64,000 nucleotides of DNA from Pararobbsia silviterrae (GCF_003628125.1 NZ_RBZU01000014.1:62001-126000), one strand, 5' to 3'. Shown: positions 1 to 8,419, counted from the first letter of the stretch. Numbers and translations are program-made. The notes: generated from the letters alone by a model not told the origin.

Positions 1-413
1 GGGCCGGTCGTCGGGGGCGAAAGAGGCTTCGACATGGATGTCGCCGTTGCTGTCGCGGTCGCCATGGACGTAGGCGCGGATGTGGCGGTGTGCGTCGGCA
101 TCGGTGCAGCGGCCGGAAGACGTGGCGTTGTGCGTGCGGGATCCGGCGGCGCCGTATCGATCGCGACTGGCGGTGTGACGACGATATTGAGCGGCACGCT
201 CACATCGTGCTCGGCCTGATCGTGGCGGGATAGCCCGAGCACACGAAGCAGCCCGGCGAGCAGCGCGAGCCAGACGATCGCGCCGAGGGTCGCGGCGACC
301 GGGGCGCTGAGGTGTGCGTCGACGCGTGTGCCTCTCGCCGCCGACGGAGAACGCGCGCCGCGCGTCGGCGCACCGTGTGCGCTCCCGTTGCCGCCGTCGC
401 GATCATTGCGCAT
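1..413 (-). CDS. tonB: TonB-like energy transducer (partial, runs off left edge)
   Basis: The reading frame starts at an ATG whose first base is 413 and stays open to base 1, so only about 137 N-terminal residues are seen. The order is a basic, Ser/Ala-rich cytoplasmic tail, one membrane segment at about residues 44-62 (Leu/Ala/Val-rich), a short 'VPLNIVV' stretch, then a Pro/Ala/Thr-rich spacer. This is the layout of TonB, which couples the ExbBD proton motor to outer-membrane receptors. The C-terminal receptor-contact domain lies outside the window. The start overlaps the end of exbD by 11 bp, so the two are probably translationally coupled. Identity is inferred from architecture and from the exbB-exbD neighbours. 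Confidence 0.72.
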   Translation of the reverse strand, partial: MRNDRDGGNGSAHGAPTRGARSPSAARGTRVDAHLSAPVAATLGAIVWLALLAGLLRVLGLSRHDQAEHDVSVPLNIVVTPPVAIDTAPPDPARTTPRLPAAAPMPTHTATSAPTSMATATATATSMSKPLSPPTTG

Positions 414-804
414 GCCGGATCACGATCGACAGCGAGCGCGCGCCTGCGTGTTGCGCTTCGAGCATCGCGCGCGTGACGGTGCCTTGCGTGGCCTTGTCGT
501 CGGCCGCGACGACCAGCGTGCCGTCGCGATGCAGGCGGGCCCGCACGGCGGGGCCGACTTCGGCCAGCGTCACGCGTTGGCCCGCGACCTCGATCCGATC
601 GTTTCGATCGATGCTCAGCGTCAACGGCGCGGCGCTGTTGAACGCGGAAGCCGTGCCGTCGGGCAGGGCGATCGAGAGTGCGTCGAGCCGTTGCATCGAG
701 AGCGACGTCAACAGATACGACGCGAGCAGAAAGAACATCACGTCGATCATCGGGATGATTTCGATGCGGCCGCGACGCGAACGGCGAGCGCGTTTGAGCT
801 TCAT
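403..804 (-). CDS. exbD: ExbD-type biopolymer transport protein
   Basis: A 133-residue protein with a short basic cytoplasmic N-terminus (KLKRARRSRRGR), one membrane helix at about residues 17-34 and a periplasmic domain. The helix carries the family Asp in 'PMIDVMF' (D21), the proton-path residue of ExbD/TolR. The ATG overlaps the stop codon of exbB in an ATGA tetranucleotide. Together with exbB and the truncated tonB it forms a proton-motive motor that probably energises the TonB-dependent receptor upstream in the same operon. Length is normal for ExbD (about 135-140 aa). Confidence 0.9.
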   Translation of the reverse strand: MKLKRARRSRRGRIEIIPMIDVMFFLLASYLLTSLSMQRLDALSIALPDGTASAFNSAAPLTLSIDRNDRIEVAGQRVTLAEVGPAVRARLHRDGTLVVAADDKATQGTVTRAMLEAQHAGARSLSIVIRHAQ

Positions 805-1646
805 GACGTGTGTCGCGCCGACGTATGCGCGGCGGTGGATGCGGCAGTAGCCGGCGCATGGATTTGCGCGTGTGCCGACGCTGCCCTTGTCGTTGCCGCA
901 CCCGCACCCGCACCCGCACCCGCACCCGCACCCGCACCCGCACCCGCACCCGCACCCGCACCCGCACCCGCCGCACCCGCATCCACGGTCCGCGTATCGC
1001 GCATGTACCGCAGCGTCGCGAGCCATTGCGTGCCGAACGCCTGCAGATCGTCGAGCGTTGCGTCGACGCGTTGCGTCAGCGCGTTGAAGGCGATCAGCGA
1101 CACCACGGCGATCACGAGGCCGATCGCGGTCGCGATCAATGCCTGCGCGACGCCGCCGCTGACGCCCGAAGGATTCACGAGCCCCTGGGCGCCGATCAGG
1201 TGGAACGCATCCATCATGCCCGTCACGGTGCCGAACAGGCCGACGAGCGGTGCGGTCGTGACGATCGTATCGAGCAGCCAGAGTCCGCGATTCAACGACT
1301 TTTCGATGCGTGGCGCGCGCGCTTCGAGCTGGGCCTCGATCCACCAGAGCGGCGCGTGGTCGAGCACGTCATGCGCGACGACGGGGGCCATCCATCGATG
1401 AATCACGTGGCGACGCGGCATCGCCGCGAGCGCGGACGTGAGCCGGTGCCGGAATGCGTCGGATGCTTGCGTCGAGGCGTCGCCCGAATGCAAGGGTTCG
1501 AACTGCGCAATCGGCGAAGCCATAAGCCGCAGCGCGACGATGCGCTCGGCAATCAACGCGAACGCGACGCCGCCGAGCAGCGCGAGCGGCACGAGAATCC
1601 AGCCGACGGTTCCGGCGGCGACGATCAGTGACTGAGGCGATAACAT
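801..1646 (-). CDS. exbB: MotA/TolQ/ExbB proton channel protein with a Gly-Ala repeat tail
   Basis: A 281-residue inner-membrane protein of the ExbB/TolQ family. The N-terminal helix lies at about residues 10-35. The conserved pair of helices lies at about 120-200, with 'TTAPLVGLFGTVTGMMDAFHLIG' as the family signature (split here as TTAPLVGLFGTV then TGMMDAF). The C-terminus is odd: after residue 230 it becomes a run of alternating Gly and Ala encoded by an in-frame hexanucleotide array (896-971), followed by an Ala/Thr/Ser/His-rich end. That tail lies outside the conserved channel core and its length could vary by slippage without breaking the frame. It forms the proton channel with ExbD. 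The start ATG lies 23 bp after the receptor stop. Confidence 0.9.
   Translation of the reverse strand: MLSPQSLIVAAGTVGWILVPLALLGGVAFALIAERIVALRLMASPIAQFEPLHSGDASTQASDAFRHRLTSALAAMPRRHVIHRWMAPVVAHDVLDHAPLWWIEAQLEARAPRIEKSLNRGLWLLDTIVTTAPLVGLFGTVTGMMDAFHLIGAQGLVNPSGVSGGVAQALIATAIGLVIAVVSLIAFNALTQRVDATLDDLQAFGTQWLATLRYMRDTRTVDAGAAGAGAGAGAGAGAGAGAGAGAGAGAATTRAASAHAQIHAPATAASTAAHTSARHTS
896..971 (+). repeat. in-frame hexanucleotide array (CCCGCA)n inside exbB
   Basis: Eleven perfect CCCGCA units run from 901 to 966 with partial units on each side. On the minus strand they encode the (Gly-Ala)n tail of ExbB. A 6-bp unit changes length without frameshift. Confidence 0.97.
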
Positions 1647-1668
1647 ATCGATCGATTTCCGTCAGATA

Positions 1669-3915
1669 TCAGAACGACTTCGACAGACCCGCGTAAAACG
1701 CGCGTTGAGGTCCGTACTGGGGCGCCTCGACGCCGATGCCCGACCCGTCGCGCAACTCATAGACGCGATTGAACAGATTGATGACGGCGAGGCGGATCGT
1801 CACGGGGCCGACATACGGCTCGTTGAACTGTTGGATCACACCGAGATTGACTTGCGTGTAGAACGGCAGATGGTCCGTGTTCGCGAACCCCGAGCGCAGA
1901 CCGCTGCCGAACAGCAGATCGCTCGTGAAGGTCGTGTGATTCCATCGATATCGCGCGCCGGCCGACCCCGTGAACATCTGGTCGTGATCGAGATTGATCC
2001 AGTTATTCGCCGCGTAGGCGAGCGTGGCCGCGTCGATATTGAATTGCGCGCTTTCGATATCGGTGCCCTGGGCGTGGCTGTACGTGAGGTTCACATAGGC
2101 CGAGAACGGATCGTCGTGGTAATTCGCCGTCAATTCGGCGCCCATGACGCGTCCGCGCGCGTAATTGAACGGCGTATAGATCAACGCGGTGCCGAATTGG
2201 CCTTCATCGAGCAGGTCGGTGACGATCTTGTAGTACGCATCGAGTCCGACGCTCAGATGCGGGCCGAATTGCTGCGTGACGCCGAGATCGAACGTATGCG
2301 ACCGCTCGGGTTTGACGGCGTCGTTGAGCGTGTTCGGCTGCTGATTCGTCGTGCCCTCGAACTGCGCGATCGTGCCCGAGTTCACGAGTTCGAACGCGGG
2401 CGGCGTGAAGTAGCGCGCATAGCCCGCATGGAGGATCGTCGTCGGCGTGAGGTCGAACACGAGGCCGAGACGCGGACTCAACTGGCTCGCCGACACATAT
2501 TCGTCCATGCGGTCGTAGCGCAGACCGTAGTTGATCGTCAGCCGCTCGACGGGCTTCCATTCGTCCTGCACGTAGAGGCTGTAGAGATGGCCGGTCTGAC
2601 CGCTTTCGTTCTGAATCGAGAACGGGACGTCGCTGGTCTGATTGCCCGCGCTGTCGGCCGGAAATACGGAGACCGCATCGCGGAACGTCGCATGTTCCTG
2701 TTCGACATATCCGCCGAAGCGCAGCGTATGCGTCGGCGTGAGCCGATAGGTGAGGTCGGTCTGCGCGCCGGTCGCGACATTGTTGTGATAGTCCTGCGAG
2801 GCGACGCCGTTGAAGATCAGATCGCCGATCGGGTCGGGATTGAATTGCGTGCGCGTATAGCGCGTGAACAGCGCGATCTGGTAGTCGAGCGCATCGCCGT
2901 TCGTGCCCTGCAGCGAGACGGCGGCGAATTCGTTGAGTTCGTACTGGTTCTCGTCGAGATTCGCTGAATCGAAGTCCGGGTGTCCGGCCAGCGCGTATTG
3001 CGGCGTGAGCCCCGGCGTGTTCGGCAATTCGAAGTGCGCGGTGCTCGTGCCGAACATCAGGTTGACGCGCGTCAGCGGGTTCAGCAAGTACGACAGGTAA
3101 CCGAAGCCCGACGCCTGGCGCGTGAAATCGTGGAGCGGCGAACCGTCGGAGGTCGGCGCTTCGATGCCGAGGTTGTTCTGATTCAGCGAACCCGTGAAGA
3201 AATAGGTCAGCGCGCCGCGCGTGCCGTAGACGGTCGCATCGTAATCGAGCGTGCCGTGACTTCCGCCGTAGACGCCGATATCGCCGCCGTCTCCGGCGCT
3301 CGCGCCCTTGGTCTGGATATCGACGACGCCGGCGGTCCGGTAGCCGTATTGCGCGGGCAGCGCGCCGGTCAGCAGGCTGACCGAATTCGCGATATGCGTG
3401 TCGATCGCTTGTCCGAAGCCGCTGATCGCTTCGGGAATCAGGATGCCGTCGATCCGGTACTGGAGATCGGCGTGATCGCCGCGCACATGGAGTTGGCCAT
3501 ACGAGTCCTGCACGACGCCCGGCGCCTGAAGCAGCACTTGATTCAACGAGGTGTTCTGCCCGGCGGGCATGGTGTCGATCGCTTGGGCGTCGATCGTGTA
3601 GACGCTGCTGCCGGTGTCCGGCGAGAGGCCGTTGCGCGCGCGATCGAGTTTCGTCGCGTTGATTTCGACGTCGAGGGGCGCGTTCGCCGTGTTCGCGACG
3701 CTCGCGGGACGGCCCGCGCTCGCGGCGTCCGCAGCGCTCTGCGTGTTTGCACCTGGGGCGGCCCAGCCATCGGGGCTCGCGGCGGGCGTGGCATTCGAGG
3801 TGTCGCCGGTCGCGGCGGTGATGGCGGGCGACTCGGCACGGGCGGCGGCCGCGGTCAGCGCGGACATCGAAACGAGCAGGGCAACGGCGCGGCGGACGGG
3901 ATCGGGTGTGCGCAT
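1669..3915 (-). CDS. TonB-dependent outer-membrane receptor
   Basis: A 748-residue protein with an N-terminal signal peptide (basic start, hydrophobic core, AARA end near residue 28) and a low-complexity Ala/Thr linker to about residue 75. A plug domain follows at about 100-215 (recognisable blocks 'QVLLQAPGVVQDSYGQLHVRG', 'LPAQYGYRTAGVVDIQTKG'). A 22-strand-type beta-barrel runs to a C-terminal Phe, as expected for BAM-assembled porins. It imports a ligand, probably a metal chelate, using the exbB-exbD-tonB genes just downstream on the same strand. The ligand cannot be read from the sequence. Two Zur-like boxes upstream make zinc or a zincophore a reasonable guess. The barrel carries no Cys or His cluster obvious enough to support that directly. 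Confidence 0.92.
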   Translation of the reverse strand: MRTPDPVRRAVALLVSMSALTAAAARAESPAITAATGDTSNATPAASPDGWAAPGANTQSAADAASAGRPASVANTANAPLDVEINATKLDRARNGLSPDTGSSVYTIDAQAIDTMPAGQNTSLNQVLLQAPGVVQDSYGQLHVRGDHADLQYRIDGILIPEAISGFGQAIDTHIANSVSLLTGALPAQYGYRTAGVVDIQTKGASAGDGGDIGVYGGSHGTLDYDATVYGTRGALTYFFTGSLNQNNLGIEAPTSDGSPLHDFTRQASGFGYLSYLLNPLTRVNLMFGTSTAHFELPNTPGLTPQYALAGHPDFDSANLDENQYELNEFAAVSLQGTNGDALDYQIALFTRYTRTQFNPDPIGDLIFNGVASQDYHNNVATGAQTDLTYRLTPTHTLRFGGYVEQEHATFRDAVSVFPADSAGNQTSDVPFSIQNESGQTGHLYSLYVQDEWKPVERLTINYGLRYDRMDEYVSASQLSPRLGLVFDLTPTTILHAGYARYFTPPAFELVNSGTIAQFEGTTNQQPNTLNDAVKPERSHTFDLGVTQQFGPHLSVGLDAYYKIVTDLLDEGQFGTALIYTPFNYARGRVMGAELTANYHDDPFSAYVNLTYSHAQGTDIESAQFNIDAATLAYAANNWINLDHDQMFTGSAGARYRWNHTTFTSDLLFGSGLRSGFANTDHLPFYTQVNLGVIQQFNEPYVGPVTIRLAVINLFNRVYELRDGSGIGVEAPQYGPQRAFYAGLSKSF

Positions 3916-3955
3916 GATGGTGTTGAGGCGTCGTGGTCCACGACGCCTGATAGAT

Positions 3956-3970
3956 TGTTATAACGTATCA
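3956..3970. promoter_or_regulatory. candidate Zur box 1 upstream of the receptor
   Basis: TGTTATAACGTATCA matches 11 of 14 informative positions of the proteobacterial Zur consensus TGTTATA-N-TATAACA (consensus from memory). It starts 41 bp upstream of the receptor ATG. Its TTGTTATAA (3955-3963) is the exact reverse complement of TTATAACAA (3986-3994) in box 2. Confidence 0.5.
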
Positions 3971-3978
3971 AAACGGAG

Positions 3979-3993
3979 CGTTACTTTATAACA
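3979..3993. promoter_or_regulatory. candidate Zur box 2 upstream of the receptor
   Basis: CGTTACTTTATAACA matches 11 of 14 positions of the TGTTATA-N-TATAACA consensus. Box centres are 23 bp apart, about two helical turns. The surrounding 3950-4010 stretch is AT-rich against the high-GC background, as expected of a promoter. Confidence 0.5.
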
Positions 3994-4417
3994 AAGAAAA
4001 TCAAATGCAAGCGCGATGTGGATATGGCGGTCGACGAGGGGATGGGCGATCGCTCGGGCGAGGGTGGCGTCGCATCGCTCATTGATCGCGAACGATCGTG
4101 CATTTTTCAGGGGATCGTGCAATCCCGGAATGTCCGGTCCCGCCGCGCCTTGTCGCTGCCGCGCGATGCTGGCAAGGTGGGGTAGACGCGTCGGTGTCGG
4201 TATCGGAGTTGGTGTCGGTGTTGACGTTGACGTTGACGTTGACGTTGACGTTGACGTCGGCGTCAGGCGTCAGGCGTCAGGCGTCAGGCGTGCGGCGTTG
4301 AGTGTCCGCGTCGCACGGTGCCGCGCAGCGTCTTCGGCACGTTCGGACTGCGCGTCGGCCAGGTGGTGCGCATGGACGCGCGATGTCGACGCATCCCTTT
4401 TGCCGTCAACGTTGAAC
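3994..4417. other. intergenic region with two short tandem arrays
   Basis: The gap lies between the divergent receptor and MaoC genes. It holds a (TTGACG)n hexamer array at about 4219-4254, preceded by GGTGTC-like degenerate units, and a 7-bp array (CGTCAGG)n at 4261-4288. I see no convincing gene; the open frame that runs through it into maoC is Asp/Val repeat translation. Confidence 0.7.
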
Positions 4418-4960
4418 ATGGAGAACGCCGTGCGCGAGATTGCTTTCGACGAGATTGCGTCGCTGGTCGGACAGGAGCTGGCCGTGACGGAGTGGCAGAC
4501 CGTCACGCAGGAGCAGGTCGATCTGTTCGCGGATGCGACGGGCGATCATCAATGGATCCATGTCGACGTCGAGCGCGCGAAACGCGAGTCGCCGTTCGGC
4601 GGCCCGGTCGCGCACGGGTTTCTGACGCTTTCGCTCGTGCCGATGCTGCTCGGAAAGTCGGTGCGGATCGTCGGCGCGGTCATGGGCATCAATTACGGGC
4701 TCAATCGCGTGCGGTTCACGGCGCCGGTTCCGGTCGGCGCCCAGGTGCGGGGGCGCGTCGCGATTCAGTCGGTCGAACCCCTTGCCGCTTCGGATACGCT
4801 GACGCGCGGCCCCGGCTGGCAAATCGTCTGGAACGTCACGATCGAGTTGCAGGGCAATGCGCGCCCCGCGTGCGTCGCGGAGATGGTGTCGCGCAGTCTC
4901 GCGGCCCCGGCCGAACAGCCGGCTTCACCATCGACGGCATCATCGAGCGCCGGTCGCTAA
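4418..4960 (+). CDS. MaoC-like (R)-hydratase / dehydratase
   Basis: A 180-residue single hotdog-fold protein of the MaoC family, which hydrates enoyl thioesters to (R)-3-hydroxyacyl thioesters. The catalytic block is visible at about residues 38-70: 'FADATGDHQWIHVD' supplies the Asp and His, followed by 'SPFGGPVAHGFLTLSL'. The frame is open upstream to 4016, but that stretch is tandem repeat and arginine-rich low complexity. I therefore start at the ATG giving MENAVREIAFDE, which fits the family N-terminus. No strong ribosome site is visible. It stands alone between divergent promoters. The last 20 residues are Ala/Ser-rich. Confidence 0.85.
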   Translation: MENAVREIAFDEIASLVGQELAVTEWQTVTQEQVDLFADATGDHQWIHVDVERAKRESPFGGPVAHGFLTLSLVPMLLGKSVRIVGAVMGINYGLNRVRFTAPVPVGAQVRGRVAIQSVEPLAASDTLTRGPGWQIVWNVTIELQGNARPACVAEMVSRSLAAPAEQPASPSTASSSAGR

Positions 4961-5414
4961 AGCCGCGTCGAACGCCGGACAGGCGTCAAAGCGTGAAGCC
5001 CGATATCCGGGCCTTAGAACGCAATCGGACGGGGTCAAGGCGCGCGATGCTCATGCGTTCGGCGCGAAGCCCAAGGTCTGAGGTCCAAAGTCCGACGCGC
5101 ACCGTGGTGTGCATGAGCGGCTCGGCACGTTCGCGTCTCGCTCGCGGGTGCCGTGTGCGCGAACATCCGTTGAAACCCTCCCGAAAGAGCGGGTTTATGT
5201 GCCCCGCGGCGGGCAGTCAGTACGCGGCAAGCCCCTCAAAACGGCTAGGGAAAACACCTAACGCCCCTGCATTGCAAGGCGTGATCCGAGGCCCCGCGGC
5301 GTGCGCGCTCGCCCTTTACGCCACGCCGCTCTCCAGGCGATCGAACGATCGACGCACGCGGTCGATCGCGCGGATTCGACGAAGGCTTCTGGTGCACCGC
5401 AAAACGTCGCGCGA
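4961..5414. other. intergenic, no gene recognised
   Basis: About 450 bp between maoC and the ribose operon promoter. Only arginine-rich shadow frames are present. A small CCCG/CGGG hairpin followed by TTT near 5183-5200 could be a weak terminator of maoC. Otherwise nothing was seen. Confidence 0.5.
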
Positions 5415-5443
5415 TTGACATCGCGGAGCGTTCGCAAGATCAT
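5415..5443 (+). promoter_or_regulatory. candidate sigma70 promoter of the rbs operon
   Basis: A consensus TTGACA (5415-5420), a 17-bp spacer and GATCAT (5438-5443, 4 of 6 matches). Transcription would start near 5450, inside the palindromic operator, leaving a leader of about 190 nt before rbsB. Confidence 0.55.
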
Positions 5444-5448
5444 CCAAT

Positions 5449-5464
5449 TCGCAAACGTTTGCGA
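5449..5464. promoter_or_regulatory. LacI-family operator, probably for RbsR
   Basis: TCGCAAACGTTTGCGA is a perfect 16-bp palindrome with the central AACGTT typical of LacI/GalR-family sites, including ribose repressor operators. It covers the expected transcription start of rbsB. The LacI-type regulator gene at 9467 lies in the same operon, which suggests autoregulation. Confidence 0.8.
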
Positions 5465-5518
5465 TATTTTCGACACGATGTATTGCCGTTATACGGACGT
5501 ATACGGCCGTTAACGTGC

Positions 5519-5532
5519 GCGATATCTATCGC
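5519..5532 (+). other. small inverted repeat in the rbs leader
   Basis: GCGATA-TC-TATCGC, a perfect 6-bp stem in the untranslated leader of rbsB. Function unknown. Confidence 0.4.
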
Positions 5533-5642
5533 ATCACGGACAATGCAAGGCCGACACGAAGCCGAACCGGCCCGCGCGCGACTCACTGTCCTCACTGCCA
5601 TGAGGCCGCCGCACCGTAGTTAACACACACAGGAGACGTTCC

Positions 5643-6596
5643 ATGACGCACCTCATTCGCCGCCGTATTCTTGCCGCCGGTGTTGCTTTGGCCGCAGCCA
5701 CGATGCTTCCCCTCGGCGCGCACGCGCAGGACCACAAGCCGAAGGTCGCACTGGTCATGAAATCGCTGGCCAACGAGTTCTTCCTCACGATGGAAGACGG
5801 CGCGAAGGACTATCAGAAGCAGCACTCGGCGGACTTCGATCTGATCAGCAACGGCATCAAGAACGAAACCGACACGAGCGCGCAAATCCGCATCGTCGAA
5901 CAGATGATCGTCTCGAAGGTCGATGCGATCGTGATCGCGCCGGCCGATTCGAAGGCCATGGTGCCGGTCATCAAGAAGGCGATCGATGCGGGCATCATCG
6001 TCGTCAACATCGACAACCGTCTCGACCCGGACGTCGTCAAGTCGAAGGGCATCAACGTGCCGTTCGTCGGACCGGACAATCGCAAGGGCGCGAAGCTCGT
6101 CGGCGACTATCTCGCGAAGCAGCTGAAGGCGGGCGACGAAGTCGGCATCATCGAAGGCGTGTCGACGACGACCAACGCGCAGCAGCGCACGGCCGGCTTC
6201 AAGGACTCGATGACCGCGATCAACGCGAAGATCGATTCGGTGCAGTCGGGTGAATGGGAAATCGACAAGGGCAATGAAATCGCGTCGGCGATGCTCAACG
6301 AGTACCCGAACATCAAGGCGCTGCTGTGCGGCAACGACAATATGGCCGTCGGCGCCGTCTCGGCGGTTCGCGCCGCGGGCCGCGCGGGCAAGGTCCAGGT
6401 CGTCGGCTACGACAACATCGCCGCGATCAAGCCGATGCTCGCCGACGGCCGCGTCCTCGCGACGGCCGACCAGTTCGCCGCGAAGCAGGCCGTCTACGGC
6501 ATCGACACGGCGCTCAAGGCCCTGCACGACCACAAGAAGCAAAGCGATCTGTCCGACATCGTCGAGACGCCGGTCGAACTCGTGACGAAGAAGTAA
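5643..6596 (+). CDS. rbsB: ribose ABC transporter periplasmic binding protein
   Basis: A 317-residue periplasmic-binding protein of the RbsB/type 1 family. A signal peptide with basic start ends at 'AHAQ' near residue 29. The mature part has two Rossmann-like lobes, with 'VALVMKSLANEFF' at the start, 'DAIVIAPADSKAMVPVI' in the first lobe, and 'LLCGNDNMAVGAVSAV' and 'VVGYDNIAAIKPM' in the second. These are the hallmark blocks of ribose-type binders. A good ribosome site (AGGAG, 5631-5635) precedes the ATG. It is the first gene of rbsB-A-C-R-K-D and delivers ribose, or a related pentose, to RbsAC. Confidence 0.92.
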   Translation: MTHLIRRRILAAGVALAAATMLPLGAHAQDHKPKVALVMKSLANEFFLTMEDGAKDYQKQHSADFDLISNGIKNETDTSAQIRIVEQMIVSKVDAIVIAPADSKAMVPVIKKAIDAGIIVVNIDNRLDPDVVKSKGINVPFVGPDNRKGAKLVGDYLAKQLKAGDEVGIIEGVSTTTNAQQRTAGFKDSMTAINAKIDSVQSGEWEIDKGNEIASAMLNEYPNIKALLCGNDNMAVGAVSAVRAAGRAGKVQVVGYDNIAAIKPMLADGRVLATADQFAAKQAVYGIDTALKALHDHKKQSDLSDIVETPVELVTKK

Positions 6597-6611
6597 GCCC
6601 GCGCATCGGGT

Positions 6612-6639
6612 GGCCGGACGCCGCACGCGGGGTCCGGCC
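6612..6639 (+). other. hairpin between rbsB and rbsA
   Basis: GGCCGGAC (6612-6619) pairs with GTCCGGCC (6632-6639) across a 12-nt loop, with no T-run after it. Such hairpins after a binding-protein gene often protect the 3' end or attenuate transcription, giving more RbsB than RbsA; that role is inferred here. Confidence 0.45.
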
Positions 6640-6726
6640 GATCTGATCGAAGCCGGTCGGCCGTCGGTCCCGCGGGATCGATGGCCCTGACGACCCGCAA
6701 CGCAGTCAAGCGGGACGCAGTACGCG

Positions 6727-6770
6727 GCAAGCAGCAAGCAGCAAGCGGCGCAAGCAGCAAGCAGCGGCCT
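6727..6770 (+). repeat. degenerate GCAAGCA tandem repeat
   Basis: A run of GCAAGCA/GCAAGCG units in the rbsB-rbsA gap. It is noncoding on the operon strand. Confidence 0.7.
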
Positions 6771-6847
6771 GGGGCGGACGCCGGCGATACGCGTGCCTCC
6801 CTGCACGCGGCCGCACGCACGACATCGGCAACAACGAAGGAGACGGC

Positions 6848-8419
6848 ATGACTGGAGCAGCACACACGCCCGACGAACGGCCCGCGGCCACGCCCGTGCT
6901 GAGCGTCACCGGCATCGGCAAGACGTATGCCGAGCCGGTGCTGGCGGGTGTCGACCTCGAGCTGATTCCCGGTGAGGTTCTCGCGCTGACCGGCGAGAAC
7001 GGCGCGGGCAAAAGCACGTTGTCGAAAATCATCGGCGGGCTCGTCACGCCGACCCACGGCACGATGACCTACCGCGGCCAGCCGTACGCGCCGACGAGCC
7101 GCACGGAGGCCGAAAGGCTCGGCGTGCGCATGGTCATGCAGGAACTCAATCTGCTGCCGACGCTGACGATCGCCGAGAACCTGTTTCTGAACCAGCTGCC
7201 GCGCATCAAGGGGCTCGGCTGGATCTCGCGTCGCACGCTGCGCGAAGACGCGCGCGTCGCGATGGCGCGCGTGGGGCTCGATACGCTCGATCCCGATACG
7301 CCCGTCGAGGCGCTCGGCATCGGCCATCAGCAGATGGTCGAGATCGCGCGCAATCTGATCGGCGACTGCCGCGTCCTGATTCTCGACGAACCGACGGCGA
7401 TGCTCACCGGCCGCGAGGTCGACTTGCTGTTCGAGCAAGTCGAGCGGCTCAAGCGCGCGGGCGTCTCGATCATCTATATCTCTCACCGGCTCGAAGAACT
7501 CGCGCGGATCTCGAACCGGATCGCGGTGCTGCGCGACGGCAAGCTCGTCAGCGTGGGCCGCATGGCCGACTACACGACGGACCGTATCGTGACCCAGATG
7601 GTCGGCCGCGAGATCGGCGAGCAGATCGATCTCGGCGAGCGCGCGATCGGTGCGCCGATGTTCCGCGTCGACCATCTCACGCGCGGCACGGTCGTCCAGG
7701 ACGTCTCGTTCGAAGTCCGCAGCGGCGAGATCTTCGGCATCAGCGGCCTGATCGGCGCGGGCCGCACGGAACTCATGCGCATGATCTTCGGCGCCGATCC
7801 GACCGACAGCGGCACCGTCTCGCTCGGCATTCCGCCGCAGCCGCTCAAGATCAAATCGCCCGTCGACGCGGTCGAGCAGGGCATCGCGCTGATCACCGAA
7901 GACCGCAAGGGCGAGGGCTTGCTGCTGACGCAATCGATTGGCGCCAACCTTTCGCTCGGCAACTTCGACGCGGTGTCGCGCCTGGGCGTCGTCGACGGCC
8001 AACGCGAAGAAGCGCTCTCGCATCGGCAGATCGGCGCGATGCGGATCCGTTCGTCGAGCTGGCAACAGCCGGTCGGCGAACTCTCGGGCGGTAACCAGCA
8101 GAAGGTCGTGATCGGCCGCTGGCTCGAACACGATTGCGACGTGATGCTCTTCGACGAGCCGACGCGCGGCATCGACGTCGGCGCGAAGTTCGATATCTAT
8201 GCATTGCTCGGCGCGCAGGCGCGCAAGGGCAAGGCGATCGTGGTCGTATCGAGCGATCTGCGCGAACTCATGCTGATCTGCGACCGGATCGGCGTGATGT
8301 CGGCCGGCCGGCTCGTCCAGACTTTCAAGCGTGACGAATGGACGCAGGACAGCCTGCTGGCCGCCGCGTTCTCGGGCTACGCGAAGCGTGAAGAACTATT
8401 GAACAGAGATACACCATGA
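6848..8419 (+). CDS. rbsA: ribose ABC transporter, duplicated ATPase
   Basis: A 523-residue protein with two fused ABC ATPase domains, as in all RbsA/MglA/XylG proteins. Domain 1 has Walker A 'GENGAGKST' near residue 55 and Walker B 'VLILDEPTAML' near 177. Domain 2 has a degenerate Walker A ('GLIGAGRTE', about 300), an intact signature 'LSGGNQQK' (about 415) and 'MLFDEPTRGIDVG' (about 436). The second site is thus the non-canonical one, normal for this family. It drives ribose uptake through RbsC. AAGGAG lies 6 nt before the ATG. The stop overlaps the start of rbsC by 4 bp (ATGA). Confidence 0.94.
   Translation: MTGAAHTPDERPAATPVLSVTGIGKTYAEPVLAGVDLELIPGEVLALTGENGAGKSTLSKIIGGLVTPTHGTMTYRGQPYAPTSRTEAERLGVRMVMQELNLLPTLTIAENLFLNQLPRIKGLGWISRRTLREDARVAMARVGLDTLDPDTPVEALGIGHQQMVEIARNLIGDCRVLILDEPTAMLTGREVDLLFEQVERLKRAGVSIIYISHRLEELARISNRIAVLRDGKLVSVGRMADYTTDRIVTQMVGREIGEQIDLGERAIGAPMFRVDHLTRGTVVQDVSFEVRSGEIFGISGLIGAGRTELMRMIFGADPTDSGTVSLGIPPQPLKIKSPVDAVEQGIALITEDRKGEGLLLTQSIGANLSLGNFDAVSRLGVVDGQREEALSHRQIGAMRIRSSSWQQPVGELSGGNQQKVVIGRWLEHDCDVMLFDEPTRGIDVGAKFDIYALLGAQARKGKAIVVVSSDLRELMLICDRIGVMSAGRLVQTFKRDEWTQDSLLAAAFSGYAKREELLNRDTP

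Noticed and set aside
896..971. The CCCGCA array as a CRISPR or REP element
   Set aside because: No spacers and a 6-bp unit; it is a simple in-frame microsatellite.
4016..4417. An N-terminal extension of the MaoC protein to 314 residues
   Set aside because: The extension is translated tandem repeat and Arg/Ala-rich sequence unlike any hydratase; the MaoC domain begins right after the ATG at 4418.
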